A stretch of 64,000 nt of DNA from an uncultured Rhodospirillales bacterium (GTDB lineage Bacteria; Pseudomonadota; Alphaproteobacteria; Kiloniellales; Kiloniellaceae). The DNA lies in assembly GCA_913060675.1 (NCBI GenBank), contig CAJXUS010000009.1, forward strand, positions 1-64,000, read 5' to 3'. This document shows, piece by piece, positions 26,081 to 34,528 of this stretch (positions within the stretch are counted from its first letter, which is position 1; every line of letters begins with the position of its first letter). Under the pieces are notes generated by a model. The model ran no database searches, was not told the DNA's origin, and saw nothing but the letters and a program-made list of their open reading frames with translations. The position numbers were made by a program, and so were the translations under genes.

Positions 26081-26110
26081 AAAAAGGCCCCCTTTTGGGA
26101 GCCTTTTGTT
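26081..26110. terminator. Terminator between DUF1150 and ptsN
   Basis: AAAAGGCCCCC and GGGAGCCTTTT form a stem with one mismatch around a short T-rich loop, and a TTTTGTTTTT run follows. The A-run on the other side allows it to end the minus-strand ptsN transcript too. Confidence 0.85.
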
Positions 26111-26136
26111 TTTGTATGGAACTAACCTAAATTGAC

Positions 26137-26601
26137 TTAAGCGGCGTGACTTGTCGTCGTTGCACTCAAGAGTGCGTAAATTCCGTCGTCACTTTCAGTG
26201 CCCCTTAGCTTTTCACATGTTGAAGCATTCCGTAGGAAGCGCGAAACACGTGCGAGAGCTTTGAGGTGGTCTGCCCCAGCCGTTTCAGGTGCAAGTAACA
26301 AGCAGATCAAATCAACAGGCTGCTCATCAATGGAATCGAAATTTATAGGGCGTTCTAATTTAAAGAAGAACCCATAAAGTCTGTCGAGATTAGGAAGTTT
26401 ACCGTGTGGAATAGCAATGCCTTGTCCTATTCCGGTTGTTCCAAGTTTTTCTCGTTCAATCAGAACATCAAAGATATCCCGTTCTTCGGATCCAGTAATT
26501 TTTGCAGCACGCTTTGCAATTTCTTGAAGAAACTGTTTTTTACTGTTAGCGCGCAAATCGGCGGCCACGGCATTTGGGCCGATTAAGTCGGTTAATTCCA
26601 T
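26137..26601 (-). CDS. ptsN: Nitrogen-related phosphotransferase EIIA
   Basis: Regulatory EIIA of the nitrogen PTS, phosphorylated by NPr, and linked to potassium transport, envelope stress and nitrogen control. The phosphorylated residue is His66 in GIAIPHGKL. Length 154 residues, complete. It ends the rpoN-hpf-ptsN group, 18 bases after hpf. Its phosphate donors PtsP and NPr are not in the window. Confidence 0.94.
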   Translation of the reverse strand: MELTDLIGPNAVAADLRANSKKQFLQEIAKRAAKITGSEERDIFDVLIEREKLGTTGIGQGIAIPHGKLPNLDRLYGFFFKLERPINFDSIDEQPVDLICLLLAPETAGADHLKALARVSRFLRNASTCEKLRGTESDDGIYALLSATTTSHAA

Positions 26602-26619
26602 TACATAAGTCTTTAGCTG

Positions 26620-27201
26620 TTACGTGCTTTGGCTTTTTGAAGGGTCTACCCAGCCGATATTTCCATCAGGACGTCGGTAGATCATATTCAATCCCCCGTG
26701 TTTACTGTTGCGAAACATCATTGCTGGAAGATCTTCGAGATCCATGCGCATAACGGCAAGACCTGCTGTTAAAGTCGGAATTTCAGCTGCCATTTCAGCC
26801 ACGATTAACGGGCTATCTTCAGCGTCACTTTCGCTTTGTTCTTCTTTTTCCTGCTCACCAGATAGAATATAATGCTGAGCATGTGTCGCTTCTTTACCAC
26901 CTTCGGCATGATCATCGCGCAATCTACGCTTGTGGCGTCGCAACCGCTTAGACAGTCGCTCTGCCGCTAGATCAAATGCAGGATATGGTTCGCCTGCTTC
27001 ACCATTAGCTTCTAATCGTATGTTTTTACCTACATGCGCAACTACCGTTGCTCGGTAGAGGTACGCATTTTTGGATAAGGTGACATTTACATCAATTGCA
27101 TCGCCAAAATACTTATCCAGTGTAGCGGAAAGGTTTTCTTTGATATGAGTGCGCAGCGCGTCGCCAACGTCGAGCTGCTTGCCTTTAACGGAAAGCTGCA
27201 T
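26620..27201 (-). CDS. hpf: Ribosome hibernation promoting factor, long form
   Basis: Causes ribosome dimerisation in stationary phase. Residues about 1-95 form the S30AE domain that sits in the decoding channel (ending in the basic RLSKRLRRHKRRLRD). An acidic linker (EQEKEEQSESDAED) joins it to the C-terminal dimerisation domain (AVMRMDLEDLPAMMFRNSKH ... NIGWVDP). Length 193 residues, standard for the long type. The 206-base gap after rpoN holds a weak hairpin (GCCCC 27261-27265 with GGGGC 27273-27277) and probably its own promoter. Confidence 0.95.
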   Translation of the reverse strand: MQLSVKGKQLDVGDALRTHIKENLSATLDKYFGDAIDVNVTLSKNAYLYRATVVAHVGKNIRLEANGEAGEPYPAFDLAAERLSKRLRRHKRRLRDDHAEGGKEATHAQHYILSGEQEKEEQSESDAEDSPLIVAEMAAEIPTLTAGLAVMRMDLEDLPAMMFRNSKHGGLNMIYRRPDGNIGWVDPSKSQST

Positions 27202-27407
27202 GTGAACAAATTCTCTGAATTGTTAAGGGGGTTAGCGTAATGGCCATATGTGCCAATCAAGCCCCGCTATCTGGGGCGGCACCATAGTGTCGTCGTCTAC
27301 GTGAGTCAAGGATAGTAGGTATAACCATGTTTTCCTCTCGTTAAAGTAAACGACACCTGTAGTATACACAGTCTTTTAAAGAGAGTCGATTTTGTTAAGA
27401 GAAAAAA

Positions 27408-28937
27408 TTACAAAGAAAGCTTCTTTTCTCGACGCCGTTGCACGGAAGAAGGGATTCCCAGGGCCTCTCGGTATTTTGCGACAGTGCGCCGGGCAATATC
27501 AATACCTTCAGCCTTCAGTTTTGTAACAAGAGCATCATCTGAAAGGATCTTTTTGGGATCTTCTCCATCGATGAGTTTTTTTATGCGATCTCGAACGGCT
27601 TCGGAAGAGTGAGTGTTGCCATCATCACCACCAATCGAGGAGGTGAAGAAGTATTTCATCTCAAAGGTCCCCCGTGGGGTCACCATGTATTTGTTCGACG
27701 TTACTCTGCTAACCGTAGATTCGTGCATCTCAATTACTTCGGCAATATCTTTCAATGTAAGGGGCTTTAAGGCCTGCACCCCTTTTTGAAAAAAACCGTC
27801 CTGCTGGCGTACAATCTCAGTTGCAACTTTTAAGACTGTCGTCGCTCGTTGATGTAGAGCCTTGATAAGCCAGTTGGCGGATTGTAACTGCTCGGAGATA
27901 TAAGATTTGTCTTCTTTGCTTCGGGCCTGGTCAGAAATATTGCCATAATACCTGTTGTTAATGAGTACCTTTGGAAGGGCGTCACTGTTGAGTTCGATGT
28001 GCCATCCCCCTGCGCCGTCGGATTTGATGATAACTTCCGGGATTAAGGTTTCAGCATCACTCGTGTCAAATGCCGCGGCTGGCCTGGGATTAAGAGCTCT
28101 GATTTCTGCGATCATATCGGTGATGTCTTCGTCATCGACACCACAAGCCGAGCGCAGACCTTTTATGTCCCGCTTTGCCAGAAGGTCCAAGTTGTCTAAA
28201 AGGGCTTGTATGGCAGGATCGAGTCGATTTTTTTCTTTTAATTGAATGGCTAGGCATTCTGCAAGGTCGCGGGAGCAAATACCAATGGGATCGAAATCCT
28301 GAAGAGTTTTGAGGACGGACAAGACCAGATCGATAGGACAACCAAGCTGTTCTGCTAGTTCTTCTAGATTGGCTTTGATGTAACCAGATTCATCCACCTG
28401 GTCGATAAGATTAATTCCAATGAGTTTCTCTGTTGGAGAGGTTACCTCCATATTGAGTTGATCACGGAGATGGTCGCGAAGCGTAATTGTATTTTCTAAT
28501 CGGTTTTCAAGAGAATAAGACGCATCATCGAAACGGGTATTTCCCCCAGGTCCCCAGTTGGAAAAAGATGTATTTTCTTCATTCCATTGATTATCCGGAC
28601 TGCTATCGTAATAATTATCGAATTCGGTATCTAATGGTGCTTGGTTACTATCTGGCAAGGTCTCCGCATTGGAAAGTTGGAGAGAGTCGGGCTGTGGTGC
28701 TTCGCTTTCAGAAGGAGCCTCTGTCGCTGAGTGAGGATCGCTTGTGTCAATCTCAGGCTGAGCTGAGTTCCCTGTGCCATCATCCTTATCCAGCAGTGGA
28801 TTTTGTTCCACTTCTTGTTGAACATAGTCAGCCAAATCCATGTTCGACAGTTGCAATAGTTTTATCGCCTGCTGTAACTGCGGGGTCATTACGAGGCTTT
28901 GACTCTGCCTCAACTCTAATCTTTGCGATATTGCCAT
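27408..28937 (-). CDS. rpoN: RNA polymerase sigma-54 factor
   Basis: Directs transcription of nitrogen and other genes from -24/-12 promoters. The N-terminal glutamine-rich activator domain (RLELRQSQSLVMTPQLQQAIKLL) is followed by an acidic, variable linker (about residues 50-130), the core-binding region and the C-terminal RpoN box ARRTVAKYRE. Length 509 residues. It starts 11 bases after lptB, the conserved proteobacterial order. Confidence 0.96.
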   Translation of the reverse strand: MAISQRLELRQSQSLVMTPQLQQAIKLLQLSNMDLADYVQQEVEQNPLLDKDDGTGNSAQPEIDTSDPHSATEAPSESEAPQPDSLQLSNAETLPDSNQAPLDTEFDNYYDSSPDNQWNEENTSFSNWGPGGNTRFDDASYSLENRLENTITLRDHLRDQLNMEVTSPTEKLIGINLIDQVDESGYIKANLEELAEQLGCPIDLVLSVLKTLQDFDPIGICSRDLAECLAIQLKEKNRLDPAIQALLDNLDLLAKRDIKGLRSACGVDDEDITDMIAEIRALNPRPAAAFDTSDAETLIPEVIIKSDGAGGWHIELNSDALPKVLINNRYYGNISDQARSKEDKSYISEQLQSANWLIKALHQRATTVLKVATEIVRQQDGFFQKGVQALKPLTLKDIAEVIEMHESTVSRVTSNKYMVTPRGTFEMKYFFTSSIGGDDGNTHSSEAVRDRIKKLIDGEDPKKILSDDALVTKLKAEGIDIARRTVAKYREALGIPSSVQRRREKKLSL

Positions 28938-28948
28938 AGGTATAACCC

Positions 28949-29737
28949 TTAGAGGCTAAACCTTTCACCTAGGTAAACACGACGCACATCGTCGTTATTT
29001 ACGATTTCGCCAGGAGTGCCTTCCATAAGCACCATTCCATCGTGAATAATATAGGCCCTATCAACAATATCCAAGGTTTCTCGTACATTGTGATCTGTAA
29101 TTAAGACGCCAATGCCGCGATCTTTAAGGTGCATAACAAGATCGCGAATGTCTCCAACAGCAATAGGATCGATTCCCGCAAGAGGCTCATCAAGTAGGAT
29201 AAAACTTGGGTCCGAGGCAAGGGCGCGTGCGATCTCAACGCGGCGACGTTCTCCGCCTGATAGTGCTATTGCAGGAGTGTTGCGTAGATGAGTGATGGAG
29301 AACTCAGCAAGCAAGCTATCCAGTTTGGCTTCTCTTTTGCTTCTAACGGGTTCAACAACCTCCAGGACACCACGAATATTCTCTTCGACGGACAGGCCTC
29401 GAAAAATCGAAGCTTCTTGGGGGAGGTACCCAATACCCATGCGGGAGCGGCGGTACATAGGCAGGTCGGTAATATCCTGATTGTCTAATGTGACCCAGCC
29501 TGAATCAGGGGAAAGTAATCCGGTAATGATATAAAAACTTGTCGTTTTCCCTGCACCATTAGGGCCAAGCAGTCCGACGACCTCTCCACGTTGTACGCGC
29601 ATGGAAACGGCTCTAAGCACAGGTCGTTTTTTGAAACTCTTACCAATATTGGTGACCATGAGTCCCTGGTTATCAGCAATAAGAGAGGGTACTGGTTTCT
29701 TATCCTGATTTGCCGCTGGTTGCTGCTTATTTGTCAT
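28949..29737 (-). CDS. lptB: LPS export ABC transporter ATPase
   Basis: Powers extraction of lipopolysaccharide from the inner membrane with LptF/LptG. Walker [10 protein letters not shown], signature [15 protein letters not shown], Walker [13 protein letters not shown] and the switch His in [11 protein letters not shown] are all intact. Length 262 residues, with about 20 extra N-terminal residues ([16 protein letters not shown]). It follows lptA by 71 bases. lptF and lptG are not in the window. Confidence 0.96.
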   Translation of the reverse strand: MTNKQQPAANQDKKPVPSLIADNQGLMVTNIGKSFKKRPVLRAVSMRVQRGEVVGLLGPNGAGKTTSFYIITGLLSPDSGWVTLDNQDITDLPMYRRSRMGIGYLPQEASIFRGLSVEENIRGVLEVVEPVRSKREAKLDSLLAEFSITHLRNTPAIALSGGERRRVEIARALASDPSFILLDEPLAGIDPIAVGDIRDLVMHLKDRGIGVLITDHNVRETLDIVDRAYIIHDGMVLMEGTPGEIVNNDDVRRVYLGERFSL

Positions 29738-29808
29738 TCAGCTCTGCCGTTTTAAATCTATGCTATTGAAACGCTTGAGCGTTACTCGGGTGTTAGTATT
29801 TGGGTTAC

Positions 29809-30633
29809 TTATTTTTTCTTCTTACTGGAGGGGAGGATCAATCCACGAACTTGCTGGCCACTAGTACTTTTGAGCTTGCTAACGCCAGTTGCGAGGTTGA
29901 ATTCGGCTTCATCGCCATTCATCTGATTTTCCCCTTGAGTTATTTTGACATTCCCTGTGAGGTTAGCCAACTCCTTCTTCACAAAATAAATGCCGTTATC
30001 TCCGGTGGCATATTCTGTCTTCGTCGCAACCCGAACGTCGCCGTGTGCATCAATGCGCTCTATCTCGAGCTTATTTTCTGCATCGCGTACAAAGTGTGCG
30101 GTTAGAGTATTGCCGTGAACTCTTTTGTCTTCGCGAATAGCTACGGCGTTACCACGGGCAACTGCGAGCTGCTTTTCTTCCCAATACTCTATACTGTCTC
30201 TGGCTGTAATGGTGTCGGCACCACTGACCATGCGGAGATTTTGACCCGTAAGAACCATGACTTGTTTATCAATATCGTAGACGCCGTTATCACCATAGGC
30301 GGTTTCGCCAGGGGAGACGATTTTGACGTCGCCAACAGCATCAACGCGGTAAATTTCAGTACCACCTTCAGCACCTTCTCGGTAGTGGGCAATAAGTTGG
30401 TTGCCAAAAACTTCGAGTTCACCTTGAGCCGCACGGGCATTACCACTGGCAACGTATTGCTTTTGATCCCGACGCCATTCGATACCTTCGTCGGCATTGA
30501 TTTCAAGGGGGACGTTGCTGCTGCCCAATCCTTCTGTCAAGGCTTGAGCCTGAAGAGCGGCGAGAGGGGGGAACATAAATATAGCTACTAATAAGAGGGT
30601 AGATGCTAAACGGGCCATTTTCTCGCAGGTCAT
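29809..30633 (-). CDS. lptA: LPS periplasmic bridge protein
   Basis: Periplasmic OstA-domain protein that carries lipopolysaccharide from LptC to LptD. It has a signal peptide (residues about 1-31, ending QAQA) and then repeated jellyroll strands (YVASGNARAAQGELEVFGNQL; AVARGNAVAIRED). At 274 residues it is longer than the E. coli protein (about 185), with a basic C-terminal tail ending SSKKKK. The ATG at 30633 overlaps the lptC stop and has GGAGG 9 bases upstream, so translation is probably coupled. Confidence 0.92.
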   Translation of the reverse strand: MTCEKMARLASTLLLVAIFMFPPLAALQAQALTEGLGSSNVPLEINADEGIEWRRDQKQYVASGNARAAQGELEVFGNQLIAHYREGAEGGTEIYRVDAVGDVKIVSPGETAYGDNGVYDIDKQVMVLTGQNLRMVSGADTITARDSIEYWEEKQLAVARGNAVAIREDKRVHGNTLTAHFVRDAENKLEIERIDAHGDVRVATKTEYATGDNGIYFVKKELANLTGNVKITQGENQMNGDEAEFNLATGVSKLKSTSGQQVRGLILPSSKKKK

Positions 30634-31334
30634 TTTTTTAAGGCCTCCTGAGCCCCGGGAAGGATGATCAATTGGCTCTTTCCTGTAAACGTAATGCGCA
30701 GTCCGCGGTCAGTTATGACAAACCCTTCAGATGTGATAGTTCCTGCTGGCCCATGGCCTTCAACGGGCAACTGTCCAAAAGCGGAACCAGACCTTGCATC
30801 AAGCATGGCTTCTTCGGTTACAATCTGAAATCCTTGGTCTTGAAATATATTCACATTGCCATTTAGGTTGAGGAATTTTTCATCCCGGTCATAGACGCCT
30901 GATTGGGCGGAAAGGGCAAGCCATGTTCCGTCTTCCAGCGTGATGTCGGCTTTTGGTAAAGTAAGAAATATTTCACTTTCGCGCTCACTGGACTGTTCAG
31001 CCAAGTCCGCGATTATTGTGAAGGGTTGGTCACTATCGTCTAGGCCAAGATATCTTGGGTTTAAAGCGCTGAGGGTGTCAGGAGTCGTCGTTTCTAAAAT
31101 GCTAATTCCAATCTCTGTGCTATCAGAAATGACCTGTTTTTCGAGCTGGGGCCAGACGATGACGAGAAGAATTAAGACGATCGCAAAAAATGGAAGTGTT
31201 ACCTTGGCGATGCTCACAAAGACGCTGTAGGCATTCCCACCTGAAAAACTAGGTGGTTTTACTGGCGTAGGTACTTCAGGCTTTGCTTCGATGAGGCCCG
31301 GAATACTATCTGTTGTTCTTTGTGAAGAGCTCAT
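30630..31334 (-). CDS. lptC: LPS export protein LptC
   Basis: Bitopic inner-membrane protein linking LptBFG to LptA. A proline-rich cytoplasmic tail (about 45 residues) precedes one membrane helix (ITLPFFAIVLILLVIVW region, about 50-68), followed by the periplasmic jellyroll with FLNLNGNVNIFQDQGFQI. The ATG at 31334 gives 234 residues and lies 14 bases after kdsD. The frame also opens at a TTG at 31352 inside the kdsD end, which is less likely. Confidence 0.9.
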   Translation of the reverse strand: MSSSQRTTDSIPGLIEAKPEVPTPVKPPSFSGGNAYSVFVSIAKVTLPFFAIVLILLVIVWPQLEKQVISDSTEIGISILETTTPDTLSALNPRYLGLDDSDQPFTIIADLAEQSSERESEIFLTLPKADITLEDGTWLALSAQSGVYDRDEKFLNLNGNVNIFQDQGFQIVTEEAMLDARSGSAFGQLPVEGHGPAGTITSEGFVITDRGLRITFTGKSQLIILPGAQEALKK

Positions 31335-31348
31335 TCTGTTATGCAATC

Positions 31349-32353
31349 TCAAGCTATACCAGCACGCAGGCAGTCATGAATGTGTACGATTCCCACCGGC
31401 AGTCTGTCTTCTGTAACAAAAAGGCTGGTGATGGAGCCATCATTCATCTGGCCAAGGGCTTCTGCTGCCAAGGCGTTGGGACGTGTGGTTTTGGGGGCCA
31501 CTGTCATTACCGCCGCAGCTGTCATGGATAATAGATCCGAGTCCATGTGTCGGCGTAAATCACCATCAGTAATAATGCCGGCGAGCTCTCCTTGGGCATT
31601 TGTGACGCCTATACAGCCAAAAGCACGGTTGGTCATGATAAGGATCGTTTCCGTCATTGATGTTCCCTCAGGACAAAGCGGGAGCTTCTCATCGTGCATG
31701 AGGTCGGAAACTTTAAGAAGCTTATTCCCCAGTGAGCCCCCAGGATGGAACACCTTGAAGTCATTGGGCTGAAAATTCTTTTGTTCCATGAGGGCAATAG
31801 CCAAGGCGTCGCCAAGAGCAAGAGACATCGTGGTTGATGTTGTTGGCGCCAGTCCATGAGGGCAGGCTTCGGGAAGTGAGGGTAAAATCAGGGCGACATC
31901 AGCTGATTGTGCCAGTGTTGATTTTTTCTTGCTTGTCATCGCGATCAAGGGGATCCCATAGCGACGGGTATAGGTAATCAAGTCGTTAAGTTCAGAAGTG
32001 TTGCCAGAGTTGGACATGGCAATAACAGCATCGTTTTTGGTGATCATGCCAAGATCGCCGTGGCTGGCTTCGCCAGGGTGCACGCAATAGGCGGGTGTTC
32101 CTGTCGATGCCATTGAAGCCGCGATTTTCTTGGCTATATGCCCACTTTTCCCCATGCCGGAAATAATAACGCGGCCCGTAACGTCTTTTAATAAGTTCAG
32201 AGCTTCAAGGAAATTTCCATCAAGCTCTTTACTCAACATTTGAATGCCTTGGGCTTCCAGATCCAAAACGCGACGGGCTGTTTCCAAAGCGGTAGAAGTC
32301 TCTGTAGCTGTCTTTGTCATGTTTGGCTCGATGGTACGAACTTGATTGGCCAT
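31349..32353 (-). CDS. kdsD: Arabinose-5-phosphate isomerase
   Basis: Makes D-arabinose 5-phosphate from ribulose 5-phosphate for Kdo synthesis. The N-terminal SIS sugar-isomerase domain (VIISGMGKSGHIAKKIAASM, AMSNSGNT) is followed by two CBS domains (about residues 215-334). Length 334 residues, standard. Cotranscribed with the lptCAB genes, so precursor supply and LPS export share an operon. The start at 32353 has a weak ribosome site; an internal ATG 11 codons later is possible. Confidence 0.94.
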   Translation of the reverse strand: MANQVRTIEPNMTKTATETSTALETARRVLDLEAQGIQMLSKELDGNFLEALNLLKDVTGRVIISGMGKSGHIAKKIAASMASTGTPAYCVHPGEASHGDLGMITKNDAVIAMSNSGNTSELNDLITYTRRYGIPLIAMTSKKKSTLAQSADVALILPSLPEACPHGLAPTTSTTMSLALGDALAIALMEQKNFQPNDFKVFHPGGSLGNKLLKVSDLMHDEKLPLCPEGTSMTETILIMTNRAFGCIGVTNAQGELAGIITDGDLRRHMDSDLLSMTAAAVMTVAPKTTRPNALAAEALGQMNDGSITSLFVTEDRLPVGIVHIHDCLRAGIA

Positions 32354-32494
32354 TTGTTATACTTGAATCCAAGGCAAAATATAGGGCTGGCACCAAAGGT
32401 GCATGTCTAGTTAATTGGTACACTTAAAACGCTGGTAAGTAAAACCAACGTGACGAAAAATCATATGATCAATGAACTAAAAAAATGTCCAGAT

Positions 32495-32528
32495 AATGGC
32501 TGACCTCTGCCTTTAATGGTCAGCCATT
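32495..32528 (-). terminator. Hairpin between rnd and kdsD
   Basis: AATGGCTGACC (32495-32505) is the exact complement of 32518-32528, an 11-bp stem with a 12-base loop. On the minus strand a seven-T run follows after a short spacer, so it may partly end the rnd message before kdsD. Confidence 0.6.
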
Positions 32529-32541
32529 AGATTTTAGTGTT

Positions 32542-33165
32542 TTAGGAGTGGGCAAAAATATCAGTTTCGTCCCACCCAGCAAGGTCGAGCTTGGCGCGCC
32601 AAGGTAAGAACTTGAAGCAGGATTGAGCCATTTCAGTTCGGCCTTCTCTCTCCAGGCGTTCCTCGAGAATTTTCATCATTTTGTGGAGATAAAGAACGTC
32701 AGATGCCGCATATTTAAGCTGGTCTTCTGAAAGATCGGGAGATCCCCAGTCTGACGATTGCTGTTGCTTGGAGATGTCGACTTTCAAGAGCTCCTTGCAG
32801 AGTTCTTTGAGGCCGTGTCTATCCGTATAAGTTCTAATTAGTTTTGAAGCGATTTTGGTGCAGAAAATTGGATTACAGGTTACCCCAAGATAACGTTCTA
32901 TCGCTGCGAGATCAAAACGAGCGAAGTGAAAAATTTTAGTGACATCTTGGTTTGTGAACAGAGCCCGAAGGTTCGGAGCGTCAAAGTTACCCTCTTTGAA
33001 TTGAACAAGGTGGCAGACGCCATCTCCTGCTGAGAGTTGAACAAGGCAAAGCCGATCGCGGGACAAATTCAACCCCATGGTTTCTGAATCTACCGCAACG
33101 GAGCTCCCGAAATCAATGTCGTCCGGTAAATCTGTCTGGTGGAGGTGGATTTTTACGTCGCTCAC
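32542..33165 (-). CDS. rnd: Ribonuclease D-type 3'-5' exonuclease
   Basis: DEDDy exonuclease of 207 residues acting on RNA 3' ends. Exo I is VAVDSETMG, exo II is IFHFARFDLAAIE, and exo III has YAASDVLYL with the catalytic Tyr. It lacks the C-terminal HRDC domains of E. coli RNase D, the compact form common in Alphaproteobacteria. It lies upstream of kdsD on the same strand, but a hairpin intervenes. Confidence 0.88.
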   Translation of the reverse strand: MSDVKIHLHQTDLPDDIDFGSSVAVDSETMGLNLSRDRLCLVQLSAGDGVCHLVQFKEGNFDAPNLRALFTNQDVTKIFHFARFDLAAIERYLGVTCNPIFCTKIASKLIRTYTDRHGLKELCKELLKVDISKQQQSSDWGSPDLSEDQLKYAASDVLYLHKMMKILEERLEREGRTEMAQSCFKFLPWRAKLDLAGWDETDIFAHS

Positions 33166-33344
33166 TTGAGACTCCTGAAATGGGTTGTTCGCGCTAAGAG
33201 CATATCAGCAAAGCGTCGATCTATCGTTAATATGGCTGCATTCTCGCTAGCGGTAAGATTCTGTCAAGTTTCTTGCTTTTGATGGTGTATATTTATGTGA
33301 GTATAAATGTGTAAGTTGATCCTAATTATATAGAGAGTAAGCAA

Positions 33345-34295
33345 ATGCTTGATCAGGCTAAAGGGTTATCCAAGGTAGTGACCGTATTTGGAGGGTCAGG
33401 CTTTATTGGCCGTTATGTTGTTTCGATGTTGGCACAAGACGGGTGGCAAGTTCGGGTTCCTGTAAGGGATCCCCAGAAAGCCAAGTTTTTATCCTCCTGC
33501 GGGGACGTTGGTCAGGTCGTGCCGTTGGCTGTGGATATCAATGATTCAGGATCAATTTTCCGCATGATAGCGGGGAGCACAGCTGTGGTAAATCTTATTG
33601 GCATTCTCTTCGAAGGTGGAAAGCAACGTTTTGATTGCCTGCAGGCAAAGTTGCCGGGGGTGATTGCACAAGCTGCAACAGATTGTGGTGCGACGGCACT
33701 GGTCCAGATGTCAGCTATCGGCGCAGATGTGAATTCAAGCTCTGCTTACGGTCGAACCAAAGGAGGGGGTGAGTTAGCTGCGAATAAAGGCTTTTCAGGC
33801 GCGACAATTATTCGCCCCAGCATCGTTTTTGGCCCGGAAGATGATTTTTTTAATCGCTTTGCCAGGATGTCATCTGTTAGCCCGCTTTTGCCGCTGGTCG
33901 GCGGGGGTGAGGTAAAGTTTCAGCCTGTACATGTCCGTGATGTTGCGGAAGCTATTTTCAAAGCTGTTAATGATCCTGATAAGTATGGTGGAAATACCTA
34001 CGAGCTCGGTGGGCCCAGGGTGCTGTCCTTCCGAGAGTGCCTAGAGCTTATGTTGGGGCATATGCATCAGCGCAGATTCTTGATGCCAGTTCCTATGTGG
34101 ATCGCGAAAATTCAGGCCTTATTTTTAGAGATGTTGCCACAACCCCCCTTAACCCGAGATCAACTCAAGATGTTGGGAAAAGATAATGTTGTATCAAATC
34201 AAGCTTTGAATTTCAGTGCGTTTGGAATAAATCCGGTTGATGTTGACGTAATATTGCCGACTTACTTGTCCCGGTTTCGTCCTGGAGGGGTGTAG
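33345..34295 (+). CDS. Complex I NDUFA9-like NAD(P)-binding protein
   Basis: An atypical short-chain dehydrogenase of 316 residues with the nucleotide loop FGGSGFIGRYV near the N-terminus. It follows the pattern of the NDUFA9 subunit family, an accessory subunit of respiratory complex I in Alphaproteobacteria and mitochondria. The active-site Tyr-Lys pair is represented by SAYGRTKGGGE. It stands alone upstream of gltDB. A sugar-epimerase function cannot be excluded from the sequence. Confidence 0.85.
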   Translation: MLDQAKGLSKVVTVFGGSGFIGRYVVSMLAQDGWQVRVPVRDPQKAKFLSSCGDVGQVVPLAVDINDSGSIFRMIAGSTAVVNLIGILFEGGKQRFDCLQAKLPGVIAQAATDCGATALVQMSAIGADVNSSSAYGRTKGGGELAANKGFSGATIIRPSIVFGPEDDFFNRFARMSSVSPLLPLVGGGEVKFQPVHVRDVAEAIFKAVNDPDKYGGNTYELGGPRVLSFRECLELMLGHMHQRRFLMPVPMWIAKIQALFLEMLPQPPLTRDQLKMLGKDNVVSNQALNFSAFGINPVDVDVILPTYLSRFRPGGV

Positions 34296-34305
34296 AGTTT
34301 TTGAA

Positions 34306-34340
34306 ATAAATAATAGTCTCATTTTGGTACTATTATTTAT
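34306..34340 (+). terminator. AT-rich inverted repeat after the NDUFA9-like gene
   Basis: ATAAATAATAGT (34306-34317) is perfectly complementary to 34329-34340 with an 11-base loop. It is a weak terminator candidate because its stem is AT-rich and no clean T-run follows. Confidence 0.45.
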
Positions 34341-34387
34341 GGAATTTCCAAAAATTGAAAAATTAATAGCAAATTTTTATGCGCAAA

Positions 34388-34417
34388 TTTGACATATAGG
34401 TCAAATATAGTTACCTA
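34388..34417 (+). promoter_or_regulatory. Candidate gltD promoter with palindrome
   Basis: TTTGAC (34388-34393), ATATAG and GTCAAA (34400-34405) form a dyad. TTGACA (34389-34394) inside it can act as a -35 box with TACCTA (34412-34417) 17 bases later. A regulator bound here would cover the polymerase site. Confidence 0.4.
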
Positions 34418-34528
34418 TATGCATCATTGATTATTACTATGTTTTAGTTTGCTAGATGCCATCGTATGGATAATTCCATAAATCATTGAAAATAATAAAA
34501 AATGGCACTCTGGTTCAGGAGAGAGATG

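Noticed and set aside
27202-27407. Possible sigma-54 promoter before hpf (TTGGCACATATGGCC on the minus strand)
   Set aside because: The spacing between GG and the next GC is 8 rather than 10 bases, and no -12 TTGC follows, so it does not fit the -24/-12 rule.
34388-34405. FNR/CRP-like site before gltD
   Set aside because: TTGA and TCAA are 8 bases apart, while FNR-type sites need 6; kept only as an unnamed palindrome.
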